Part shown: positions 6,838-14,374 of the stretch, piece after piece
How the letters are laid out: each line of letters opens with the position of its first letter
Numbering within the stretch: position 1 is the stretch's first letter
NCBI GenBank assembly: GCA_020426125.1
Contig: JAGQQQ010000243.1
Coordinates: 1 to 16,453 of the forward strand
Length of the DNA stretch: 16,453 bases
From: Planctomycetaceae bacterium
GTDB taxonomy: Bacteria > Planctomycetota > Planctomycetia > Planctomycetales > Planctomycetaceae
Direction of reading: 5' to 3'
Position numbers and translations under genes: made by a program
Notes under the pieces: model-generated
Database searches by the model: none
Seen by the model: the letters and a program-made list of their open reading frames with translations, nothing else
What the model was told of the DNA's origin: nothing

Positions 6838-8211
6838 ATGAGACACAATTCGTGGATTCCCGCGATCGTCGCCATCATTACGATGGCTTCCGCGGGAACA
6901 GCCGACGCCGGCCTGTTCGGGGCTGGAAAATTCCGTTGTTGCCCAACTGATTGTTGTGCACCGAGCGGGGACTACTGTGCCGCTCGCGCCAACTGTGATC
7001 CCGGGTATCGGGTCGTGCGTGACACGGTCTGGTGCACCGAAGAGTACACCGAATGCGTGAAGGTAATGGACACTTGCTACGAGCAGGTTCCGGTCTCCTG
7101 CCAGCGGGTCGTTTACGACACCCATTACCGGACCGAGAACTACACGGTCTGCCGTCCGGTCCACAAAACGTGCTACCGCCCCGTGACCTACACGGTTCGC
7201 CGGCCGCACTATCAGACCTGTTACCGGACGGTCACCTGCAACATCCGAAAACCGGTCTACAACACTTGCTACCGCACAGTGAAGTACTCCGTCTGCCGAC
7301 CAGTCTACAACACCTGCTACAAGACGGTCTGCTACACGGTCCGTAAGCCCCACTACCACACCTGCTTCCGCGACGTCTGCTGCACGACTTTCCGGACCGA
7401 GTACCAGACTCTGTATCGCGATGTCTGCCAGACTGTGATGCGGCCCGTCACCACCACGAAGACGGTTCCCGTCGAGTGTGGAGAATGGAAGACCGTCACC
7501 GAGTGCATTCCCGGTCCAATCGTGACCAAGTGCGTGCAATCCCCCGGCAAGTTCGCCTTCAATCCGAACTCCTGCTGCTGCGAATACCAACCCGGTTGCT
7601 GCAAGCAAGTTCAGGTTCAGTGCCCACCTCAGACGGTTTGCCGTCGCGTCTGGTGCCCCAAGACCGTCATGAAGCAGGTCTGCTGCACCAAGATGGTTCC
7701 CGAAGTCAAGCATTGCCGCGTTCCTTACACGGTCTGCCACCGGATTCCCTGCCAGACGGTCAAGCGGATTCCTTACACCACCTGCACCTACAGCTGCGAA
7801 ACCCGTACTCGCCAAGTGCCTTACACCACTTGCAACATCATTCGAGAGTGCCGCACCAAGCAGGTTCCTTACACCACTTGCAGCTACGTGAATCAGTGCG
7901 TCACCCGCCAGATTCCGTACACCACTTGCCACTGGACCTGCGAGCAACGCACAAAGATGGTGCCTTACACCACCTGCTCGATGGTTGAGGAATGTCGAAC
8001 CCGTCAGGTGCCCTACTGTGTGCCTCGCACAGTCTGCGAAACGAAGTACGTCACACGTGCGAAATGCGTTCCGCGGACAGTTGTCGTCACCAAGACCCGC
8101 TGCGTGCCGAAGGTCGTCTGCCGCAAGGTGCCCGTCTGTGCCGATCCTTGCTGTGATCCCTGTGTCACCGCCGGCCCAGCCTGTGCCGCTCCCAATGGAT
8201 GCGTCCAGTAA
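6838..8211 (+). CDS. Exported Cys-rich YTV-type repeat protein 1 (probable cell-wall protein)
   Basis: 457 residues from the ATG at 6838, with GAGGA 9 bases upstream. A TTG at 6805 behind AGGAGG is in frame and would add 11 residues, but the ATG gives a cleaner signal peptide (IPAIVAIITMASAGTADA, then GLFG). The mature part is strongly basic and holds about 59 cysteines by my count. Nine 16-residue units fill residues 65-208, e.g. YRTVKYSVCRPVYNTC. A spacer carries GEW, PGPIV, a CCC cluster and RRVWCPK. A second block runs from about residue 294, with five units of the QVPYTTC...C.TR type. The tail is Cys-rich (ADPCCDPC). From memory, such YTV-repeat proteins are planctomycete-specific and found in the proteinaceous cell wall, where disulfides may crosslink them. 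That placement is inferred. A strong terminator follows. Its paralogue is at 14375-15781. Confidence 0.92.
   Translation: MRHNSWIPAIVAIITMASAGTADAGLFGAGKFRCCPTDCCAPSGDYCAARANCDPGYRVVRDTVWCTEEYTECVKVMDTCYEQVPVSCQRVVYDTHYRTENYTVCRPVHKTCYRPVTYTVRRPHYQTCYRTVTCNIRKPVYNTCYRTVKYSVCRPVYNTCYKTVCYTVRKPHYHTCFRDVCCTTFRTEYQTLYRDVCQTVMRPVTTTKTVPVECGEWKTVTECIPGPIVTKCVQSPGKFAFNPNSCCCEYQPGCCKQVQVQCPPQTVCRRVWCPKTVMKQVCCTKMVPEVKHCRVPYTVCHRIPCQTVKRIPYTTCTYSCETRTRQVPYTTCNIIRECRTKQVPYTTCSYVNQCVTRQIPYTTCHWTCEQRTKMVPYTTCSMVEECRTRQVPYCVPRTVCETKYVTRAKCVPRTVVVTKTRCVPKVVCRKVPVCADPCCDPCVTAGPACAAPNGCVQ
7030..7461 (+). repeat. N-terminal 16-residue (48-bp) repeat block of YTV protein 1
   Basis: Nine consecutive 48-base units encode 16-residue repeats such as YRPVTYTVRRPHYQTC, YRTVTCNIRKPVYNTC and YKTVCYTVRKPHYHTC. 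Each splits into two 8-residue halves of the form (Y/C)-R-x-V-x-x-x-(V/C). Protein periodicity is strict while the DNA is diverged, so the array is old and under selection. Confidence 0.85.
7717..8004 (+). repeat. C-terminal 16-residue (48-bp) PYTTC repeat block of YTV protein 1
   Basis: Six 48-base units in exact phase: RVPYTVCHRIPCQTVK, then five with PYTTC at the same place (e.g. QVPYTTCNIIRECRTK, QIPYTTCHWTCEQRTK). Weaker units in the same phase extend the block on both sides (from about 7669 to about 8100). Confidence 0.88.
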
Positions 8212-8271
8212 ACTCACCACAAAGAATGCTGTTCCAAGTGGGCTGAACGTCTGATTCAACCCAGACATAAG

Positions 8272-8306
8272 ACCGGCGACGATCCCCGAGATTGTCGCCG
8301 GTTTTT
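8272..8306 (+). terminator. Intrinsic terminator of YTV protein 1
   Basis: ACCGGCGAC (8272-8280) and GTCGCCGGT (8294-8302) form a perfect 9-bp GC-rich stem with a 13-base loop, followed by TTTTT and a further T-rich stretch. It lies 60 bases after the stop codon at 8211. Confidence 0.9.
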
Positions 8307-8777
8307 GTGTTTTCTGTGAAGAAAGAAGACTTGATTTGGCATCGACCGATCAGACTCTCATCAGATGGAAAGCAGGCTTGACGTTTGTGTCCCGTCTACG
8401 TTTATCTCCCGGCGATTAATCAGACACAAGTCCCTCCAGTCGAAGTCGACGGATACGGAACTCTCCATGCAAGAAAAGGACTCATTGTGCTTTCCGAAGA
8501 CTCGGTCTGGTCGCATTTCGAGCATCGCGGGCAAGGTGGGTGGTTCGCCAACGACTTGGGCTAGCCGGATGAAGAGTCGTGAGACAAAAGAAAGCCGCCG
8601 ACCAAGGAACTGAACTGCCGTGAAAATCCTCAAATGATCAGTTCGGGGACAAAACTTCAGGGGTTGATCTGTTTTGCTGGTCAGGTTAAGGGAAATTGGC
8701 ATGCCGATTGCCGTTGATCGGCACATTGTCAGGGCCAATCGGCTTCTGATCGAGACAGGATCGAAGAGGTAGGACAA
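8307..8777. other. Intergenic region upstream of the DUF2383 gene
   Basis: This stretch of 471 bases should hold the promoter of the DUF2383 gene. A hairpin TGCCGAT (8702-8708) / ATCGGCA (8717-8723) with an 8-base loop lies 55 bases before its start, and a second ATCGGC at 8738-8743 could pair with the same arm. An 82-codon open frame at 8365-8613 has no ribosome site or recognisable features and is not called. No clear sigma-factor promoter was seen. Confidence 0.5.
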
Positions 8778-9356
8778 ATGACTGGGGAGCTGCGAGCTGA
8801 TCTCAACCGTGACGAGATCGACGCACTTCAAGAACTGATTCGAATTCATATTGATTCCGCCGATGGCCTTGAGCACATCGCTGCGTCGAGCGTGGAATTT
8901 ACCGGCGAAACCGGAAAGGGACTCGTCGCCGAGATCGGCGAGGCTCGGCGGCGATACGCAGACGAACTGGCGGAGTATATTTTCTGGAGCGGGCAAGAGC
9001 CGCGCCGAGTCGGATCGTATGCGGCTGCCATTTACCGGATGTGGGTGACGTGCCGTGCGCTGGTCATTGAACAGCGGCCGGACACGCTGGTTGAAGAGTT
9101 GCTCGCACAGGAGCGGCAAGTCCACTTGGCGTATGTCGATGCTCTGGAAGAGACGTCTGAAAGTGCCGTTCACGAAGTCCTCTCCAAGCAATGGTTGCAG
9201 ATCCAAGATCAAACAAGGCGAATTTCGACTCTGACAAATCGAGATGAGGCCGCGAGCCCGCACCCGCTCAAACGCCATGATGACGACGGCAAAACTCGCG
9301 GGAGCCAGACATCGCAGCTCGGGCAACAAAATTCAGAGATCGCATTCTCGGACTGA
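8778..9356 (+). CDS. DUF2383 family four-helix-bundle (ferritin-like) protein
   Basis: 192 residues from the ATG at 8778, with GAGG/AGGA just upstream (GAAGAGGTAGGACAA). The first 150 residues match the pattern of DUF2383 (PA2169-type) proteins. Helix 1 is LNRDEIDALQELIRIHIDSA, and helix 2 is GLVAEIGEARRRYADELAEYI. The loop and helix 3 carry the G-S-x-x-A-x-x-x-R-x-W feature (VGSYAAAIYRMWVT). Helix 4 includes VEELLAQERQVHLAYVDALEE. A polar, probably disordered 40-residue tail follows (about residues 155-192). Members are small cytoplasmic bundles of unknown function, often linked to stress in proteomic work. No metal-binding set is obvious. It follows YTV protein 1 in the same direction, but the terminator at 8272-8306 and a long gap make it a separate transcript. 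Confidence 0.87.
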   Translation: MTGELRADLNRDEIDALQELIRIHIDSADGLEHIAASSVEFTGETGKGLVAEIGEARRRYADELAEYIFWSGQEPRRVGSYAAAIYRMWVTCRALVIEQRPDTLVEELLAQERQVHLAYVDALEETSESAVHEVLSKQWLQIQDQTRRISTLTNRDEAASPHPLKRHDDDGKTRGSQTSQLGQQNSEIAFSD

Positions 9357-9456
9357 CGCTGTTCGCCTTGGGAATAGGTCGTCTCAACGCCGTTTTCGTG
9401 GCGGTCGGTTCATTGAGCCTCCCTCCAGTCCTTTGATGGAAAGGCTGAATTCTCTA

Positions 9457-9507
9457 GCCGAGATTGTGACCTCGTATCCCTTCTGCCGAAGATTGTCTGG
9501 TCTCGGC
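9457..9507. terminator. Weak inverted repeat in convergent gap
   Basis: GCCGAGA (9457-9463) and TCTCGGC (9501-9507) are exact reverse complements with a 37-base spacer. They sit in the 164-base gap where the DUF2383 gene and the DUF4175-like gene converge. No T-run follows, and the long loop makes a terminator uncertain. Confidence 0.25.
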
Positions 9508-9520
9508 CAACCCCGCGTGT

Positions 9521-12500
9521 TTAAGGAGCCTGCCGCCGGGAAAGCTCTTCGTAGTATTTCCTCACAAGATCCACATACTCATCGGGAACAGGATCCCGGT
9601 CGAGCGGCACGGTCGACTCATTGGGGTCGCGACGCGCTCGTTCCTCCGCCACAAGTTGTTGGAGCTCCACAAGCGGGCCGTAGATCGACGTCCGCACAAG
9701 ATCCCAATTGGGCTGTTTGGAATGGCGTTTGACGTCAATACGCACTTGACGGGCGCGATCTCGGATCGTCGCCGCACGCGCCCTCAAGTCGGGAGAATTC
9801 AGCATCTCTTCAACGTCCCGCATCCGGTCCGACCAGTCGCGAAACGACTCCCCGGTCAATGGGTTGTGCGGACCGAAGCCCCCGCCGCCGTTCTGATCGC
9901 TCCCTTCGTTGAATAAATTGCTGAGCGATTGCGCGAGTGCCTCATTGCCTGGGGAGTTGTTGGGCTGGCCGCCTGGTTGCTGGCCACCCTCCTGACCACC
10001 TTGTTGTCCGGGCTGGTTGGAACGAGGTGGCTGTCCTGGCGAGGAACCACCTTGCTGACTTTCTTGAGACTCGGTCGAGGGACGCTGTCCGCTTTGTGGT
10101 TGTCCTTCTTGCGGCTGACCGTCTCGCTGTTGGTCAGATTGGCCTTGGCCAGATCCGACTCGCGACGGACGTCCGTTTTCCCCGTGTTCCGAAGGTTTCC
10201 CAGATGGCTCGGGGGGAGATTCGGAACTTGGCTCACCGTTCCTCGGTTCACCAGACTCCATCCGTTCTTGCGAGTCATTTCCCCGGGAGTTGGATGAGGG
10301 GTCTCTACCCCCTCCTTGTTCCCCCGGCGAACGGTCGCCCTGGCCATTCCTAGGAATACCCGGCATCGGCGTTCGATTCGAGCGTTGTCCTTCGCCGTCT
10401 TGATTGTCGCCAACGGAGCCGGTTTCGGATTCGGTCATCGAATCGTCGCTGGGAGTCGGCTGACCTTTCGTGTCTGCGTCTGGATTACTCTCCCGAGACG
10501 GAATCCCCGGCACGCGGTCCCCGTTCTCCGGTGCACCACCCGCACGTCCCCCTTCCGGATTTGCAGGCCGGTCATTGGACTGAGAATTTTGAATTTCCGT
10601 TCCTGGGGATTGCGTACTTGATGCCTCTCCCCTGGGCCGACTCTGCTCCAGTTCCTGTCGAATCGACTCCGCGAGCGATTCCAACTCCGCCTGGGCGAGT
10701 CTTAACGCTTCGTCTTCATCGCCCAAAATACTTCGAGCGGCATCATCGATTCCGGACTGAAGTTTTTGAATGCCTTCCCGGGCGCGTTCCTCCAGTTGCT
10801 GGGCCTCCTCCATGACACCGTATCGGGCGAGACGGGCGGCGTTCTCCAGAGACTCCTCCGGCTGATACTGGCGAAGGTCTCGCATCGACTCGTACAACTT
10901 GTCCGAGAGTAACGGCTCGCTTGTCTCCGATTCCTCGACCAATTGTCGTGTCCGATCGAGGACGTCCGTGACGCGGCCCTTTTGTTCCCTTAGTTGTGTG
11001 GCGATCTCCTCACGGTTATCGGGCAACTCAGTTCGCAGCGAAGGCCGGTCCGATTGCTCGTCCGATTCGGAATCGCCCGACATCGATTTGGCGAGTTCGT
11101 CCTCCTTCTCCGCAAGGTCACGAACCTCTCGCTGCAACTGACGCACCGCGTCATCGAATTGGCCTGCCGTTTGTTTGCGGAAGTCTTCCTTCAGTTGCTC
11201 CAATTGCCGTTCGGCTCGCGTGCCTTCAGTCAGAGCCCGGGACGTCTGGCCTTGTTCGAGGGCTTCGGAAGCCCGCATGACCCGTTCTCGGGTCTGTTCG
11301 ACTTGTTCACGAGCGTCGGCCATCCGTTGCCGATTTTGTTCATTGTTCATTCGCTGTTGCACTTCATCCAAGTCTCGAAGCAGCTCCTGCTGCTCTTCCT
11401 GGAGACGTTTCAACCGGCGTTCGATCTCTTCCTTTTCTTCTTCGGTTTGGGCATTCCGCAAAGCGTTTTCGAGTTCCCGAATCCGCTCGTTCAAGTCTTC
11501 CTGGCGGCGGGCCAGTTCACGCAGCCGATTCAAGACTTGCAAGGATTCCCGTTTCTCGTCGTCTTGCTGCTGCTGGGCCTGCCGTTCGGTTTCGTAGCGG
11601 TCGCGGTCGTTCTGGAGTTTCAAAGCTTGGAGTTGCTGATTCATTCGTTGCTGAGAACTGGACGACTGGCTTTGGCTCTGACTCTGGGAGTTTTGGACTT
11701 GCTTCTCCCGCGACTGGAGGTGCAGCAAGTCTCGGTAAGCTTCCTGGGCATCCGCACGTGCTAGTCGCAGGGATTCCACTTTCCACGCTGTCGTCGCTGC
11801 CTGAAAATCGGCGATGGCATCAGTCATATGGCCGACCGCGTTCTCCGCGTGTTCCTTGAGGAGTTCATCCTCCGCTTCCCCGGCCACTTCATTCGCGAGT
11901 TCACGGACTTGTTCCTGTGACTCCAGCAACACCTGGACATCCTCCCGAAACTTGTCGGAAGGGGGATCGCTGCGTTCCCGTCGGAGCACATTCCAACTCC
12001 CGGTCACGATTTGCCGTTGCAGTTCGAGCAGTTGAGCGGCCGGACCTTGTTCTTGCTGCTGCTGTTGTTGCTGTTGTTGTTGGCCCGACTGAGCGGGGGA
12101 CTGCCGAAAGATCTCTTCAAAGGGCCGCACCTCAGCAAAGAAGATGTCGCTCATGGCGCGGCGAATCTGGCCATCGGGACCGATGTCTTCCGCGAAAAAA
12201 TAGTAGGAGATCAAATCGTTCGGCTCGGCGTCCATCGTCTCCAAAGGGAGCAAATGCTCTGCGGCGAGTTCTTCGTTTGCTCGCGTGGCCTGATCGATGG
12301 TCACCGTCTCTTCCTGACCGTCCGGTTTTTCAAAGGTGAAGCCCACTGTCTTCAAACCAAAGTCATCCGAAGCGGCGGCGGCGAGCGCCATTTCCTGAAG
12401 TGCGGAGACTCGGACATCCCGACCGGGGAAGGAGACTTTCAGGTCCGGAAGTTGATTGGCCAAGACATTGATCTCAAATTCCGGGACCACCTTGTTCTGG

Positions 12501-13612
12501 CGGCCATCGAGGTCGACAAGTTCCAGTCGGTAATGCTTCTTCCCGGGAGTCTCTGCCAACCAGTGCAGCAAATGAGAGGTCCCGTCCTCTTGTCCCTGAA
12601 GTTCCAATGGGATTCGATCGCCATCGTCATTGACAAACACCGCCGAGGTCACCGGCTTGTTCAGCAGACAGGAAAGATCAATCGCGGAGCCTTCGACAAC
12701 GCTCAGCTTGCGGACGTCCTCAATCGATTGTTCTTCCAACCCGGTGTACTCGGGGAACTGTATGTCGGCATCCGCACGCAACAACGCCGGGTAATCGAAG
12801 ACGGAAATTCGATAGTCGTCGGACGACTCTCCGTCGTACTCCACATGATAGGTCACGCCCGATTCGACTGACGCGAGCCGCCCGCCGAAGATCGGGTCGT
12901 CGAGACTCTTCTTGAGAGGCACTCGCTCGGTTTCCCCGTTCTCGTTGGTACTGACCAACTGCACTTCGCGGGGGACGGGACCTTCAAAGCGAGCAATCAC
13001 CACGACGCTGCTCCCCCGTTCGACCTCGGCGTCTCCCGGTTCGACGAACGCCTGCACCTTTTCGGAAGTGATGGGAGTTTCCGTCTCCTCCACGACCACT
13101 TGGGGAAGAGCGGCCTGGGGAACTTTGGCACGAAACAGCGCAACGGCCATGCCCAGGCAGGCGATGAACGCCGCGAAGTGGGCCGCGTGCGCCCAGGCGA
13201 ATCGACGCGCCGGCACCGTCTGATTGAGATCGGCTTTGGAAAGGTTCGTGAAGACCTGTGTGAGCAGTTCCGTCTGCAGGAAACTGAAAGCCCAGTCGCC
13301 ATTCTTGGGACGTTGTTGCAGTGCCGTCAGAAGTCGCGAATCGAGATCGGGAAAGGTCTCTTCAATGAGAACCGCCGCCTGTTCACGATCGGTCGCACGC
13401 CGCCGCCCCCGCCAGAGGGCCGTCAGAATGACCGCTGGAATCCCAGCGAGGAGACTGAGCTTGGCGAAGAAACGAAGCTCCGGATCCCAGATCGCCAACA
13501 CGGCGAGAACCAACAGGATCACCCAACCGACGGTCAGGGTACGGACGGTCCGCAAGCGAGCAAGTCGGTCTGCGACTTGATCCAGCCGACGCAGCAAACG
13601 GGCATCTGCCAT
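9521..13612 (-). CDS. DUF4175-like giant membrane protein with coiled coils and disordered Gln/Gly-rich tail
   Basis: 1363 residues from an ATG at 13612 (MADARLLRRLDQ), chosen because AAGGAGAG lies just upstream. The frame extends 21 codons further without a ribosome site. Three hydrophobic segments lie at about residues 25-42, 50-67 and 138-160, the layout of DUF4175-type proteins. Residues about 165-500 look like beta-rich extracytoplasmic domains (e.g. RISVFDYPALLRADADIQFPEYTG, a Y-T-G motif common in this family). A run of ten Gln follows (511-520). Then come long charged coiled coils to about 980 (e.g. RIRELENALRNAQTEEEKEE) and a Gly/Pro/Ser/Gln-rich disordered stretch of about 250 residues. 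A conserved-looking end closes it (FRDWSDRMRDVEEML to the C-terminus). From memory, planctomycete relatives cluster with MoxR ATPase, DUF58 and BatA-like genes, suggesting an envelope role. None of those partners is adjacent here. Function is unknown. Confidence 0.9.
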   Translation of the reverse strand: MADARLLRRLDQVADRLARLRTVRTLTVGWVILLVLAVLAIWDPELRFFAKLSLLAGIPAVILTALWRGRRRATDREQAAVLIEETFPDLDSRLLTALQQRPKNGDWAFSFLQTELLTQVFTNLSKADLNQTVPARRFAWAHAAHFAAFIACLGMAVALFRAKVPQAALPQVVVEETETPITSEKVQAFVEPGDAEVERGSSVVVIARFEGPVPREVQLVSTNENGETERVPLKKSLDDPIFGGRLASVESGVTYHVEYDGESSDDYRISVFDYPALLRADADIQFPEYTGLEEQSIEDVRKLSVVEGSAIDLSCLLNKPVTSAVFVNDDGDRIPLELQGQEDGTSHLLHWLAETPGKKHYRLELVDLDGRQNKVVPEFEINVLANQLPDLKVSFPGRDVRVSALQEMALAAAASDDFGLKTVGFTFEKPDGQEETVTIDQATRANEELAAEHLLPLETMDAEPNDLISYYFFAEDIGPDGQIRRAMSDIFFAEVRPFEEIFRQSPAQSGQQQQQQQQQQEQGPAAQLLELQRQIVTGSWNVLRRERSDPPSDKFREDVQVLLESQEQVRELANEVAGEAEDELLKEHAENAVGHMTDAIADFQAATTAWKVESLRLARADAQEAYRDLLHLQSREKQVQNSQSQSQSQSSSSQQRMNQQLQALKLQNDRDRYETERQAQQQQDDEKRESLQVLNRLRELARRQEDLNERIRELENALRNAQTEEEKEEIERRLKRLQEEQQELLRDLDEVQQRMNNEQNRQRMADAREQVEQTRERVMRASEALEQGQTSRALTEGTRAERQLEQLKEDFRKQTAGQFDDAVRQLQREVRDLAEKEDELAKSMSGDSESDEQSDRPSLRTELPDNREEIATQLREQKGRVTDVLDRTRQLVEESETSEPLLSDKLYESMRDLRQYQPEESLENAARLARYGVMEEAQQLEERAREGIQKLQSGIDDAARSILGDEDEALRLAQAELESLAESIRQELEQSRPRGEASSTQSPGTEIQNSQSNDRPANPEGGRAGGAPENGDRVPGIPSRESNPDADTKGQPTPSDDSMTESETGSVGDNQDGEGQRSNRTPMPGIPRNGQGDRSPGEQGGGRDPSSNSRGNDSQERMESGEPRNGEPSSESPPEPSGKPSEHGENGRPSRVGSGQGQSDQQRDGQPQEGQPQSGQRPSTESQESQQGGSSPGQPPRSNQPGQQGGQEGGQQPGGQPNNSPGNEALAQSLSNLFNEGSDQNGGGGFGPHNPLTGESFRDWSDRMRDVEEMLNSPDLRARAATIRDRARQVRIDVKRHSKQPNWDLVRTSIYGPLVELQQLVAEERARRDPNESTVPLDRDPVPDEYVDLVRKYYEELSRRQAP

Positions 13613-14374
13613 TCGCGACTCTCCTTCAGAAGGTCTCACCGGGGTGAGTGGGACCGGACGACACCCGCAAGGCAATCCCCGAATGAGGATCGCCTCCTCC
13701 GCGAACGCGACGTGGCAATCGAAAACTCGTCCACCCGCTCCAAGATTCCTCGCGAGCGGTCGGACTCATTTCATTGCTCGGGATGGGACGACCGGTACGT
13801 CCGTTCCATCATACCGAGAATCCGGAACAATCCGCATCCCCACAGTTGAAACCATCTTGGAAAAACATCCGACCGCGGAAATTTCAGGAATTTCTTAGGG
13901 GAGTTCAGTCTGCTCCGAACGAACAATCGCTGTGACCGCGATCGCTGCCAGTGTGGGAATGATCCTTACGCCAAGAATGATCGCCACGATGTGGCAATGG
14001 GCGGTTTGGGAGAACGCCGCAAGGTGTGAGGGTTGTGAGAGGATGTTGACGCAATCAGCAGGGCATCCGCTGGGAAACTTGGATTTTTACTGAAGTTCTC
14101 GGACCGGCCACGGTAAATTCGAGTAGGAAACATCAATCGGATCGAAGGACTTTCCCGAATCGCCCAAAAACTCCCTGAGCGCCTGTTGGGCGGGATGAGA
14201 GTTTGAAGGGGCGTTGATCGGTCTTCAATTGAGTGAATCCAACAAACACAAACGGCATTTTGTTTGCCGTTCGTGATCGCGTGTGGCAACATGGAGGGGT
14301 GTTTGAATCAGGACGGTTCAGCGGTTTCGGCCACGACGAGTCAAGACCATTCTGAGACAACACCTGGAGGAATC
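13613..14374. other. Divergent intergenic region between the DUF4175-like and YTV protein 2 genes
   Basis: These 762 bases hold the promoters of both flanking genes, but I see no clear consensus pair. A hairpin at 14251-14271 is listed separately, and GCCAC/GTGGC (13983-13996 area) forms a 5-bp stem. A 30-codon hydrophobic frame on the minus strand (13895-13987) is discussed as a finding. Longer frames on either strand (e.g. minus 13966-14292) have odd composition and no ribosome site, so I do not call them. Confidence 0.5.
14251..14271 (+). promoter_or_regulatory. Hairpin in the upstream region of YTV protein 2
   Basis: AACGGCA (14251-14257), loop TTTTGTT, TGCCGTT (14265-14271) form a perfect 7-bp stem 104 bases before the YTV protein 2 start. 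It may be a leader RNA structure or an operator. It shares no sequence with the hairpin upstream of YTV protein 1. Confidence 0.3.

Noticed and set aside
7030..8100. CRISPR-like regular 48-bp spacing
   Set aside because: The periodicity is that of a coding repeat in one reading frame with diverged DNA. There are no identical direct repeats with unique spacers, and no cas genes.
6790..8268. 492-codon minus-strand frame
   Set aside because: It is the aligned antisense of YTV protein 1. Its apparent repeats (GVRNL, DRVA) just mirror the YTV repeat codons, and it extends through the terminator.
1785..8573. Shared 11-mer TAGCCGGATGA near 1785 and 8562
   Set aside because: The flanks differ after a few bases, and one such match in 16 kb is expected by chance.
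8361..9329. 322-codon minus-strand frame
   Set aside because: It overlaps the DUF2383 gene antisense. The plus strand has the family pattern and a ribosome site.
10994..11764. 256-codon plus-strand frame rich in Leu/Phe
   Set aside because: It is antisense to the coiled-coil part of the DUF4175-like gene. Gln/Glu codons read backwards give Leu/Phe, which imitates a membrane protein.
13100..13849. 249-codon plus-strand frame
   Set aside because: It is antisense to the start of the DUF4175-like gene, without ribosome site or recognisable domain.
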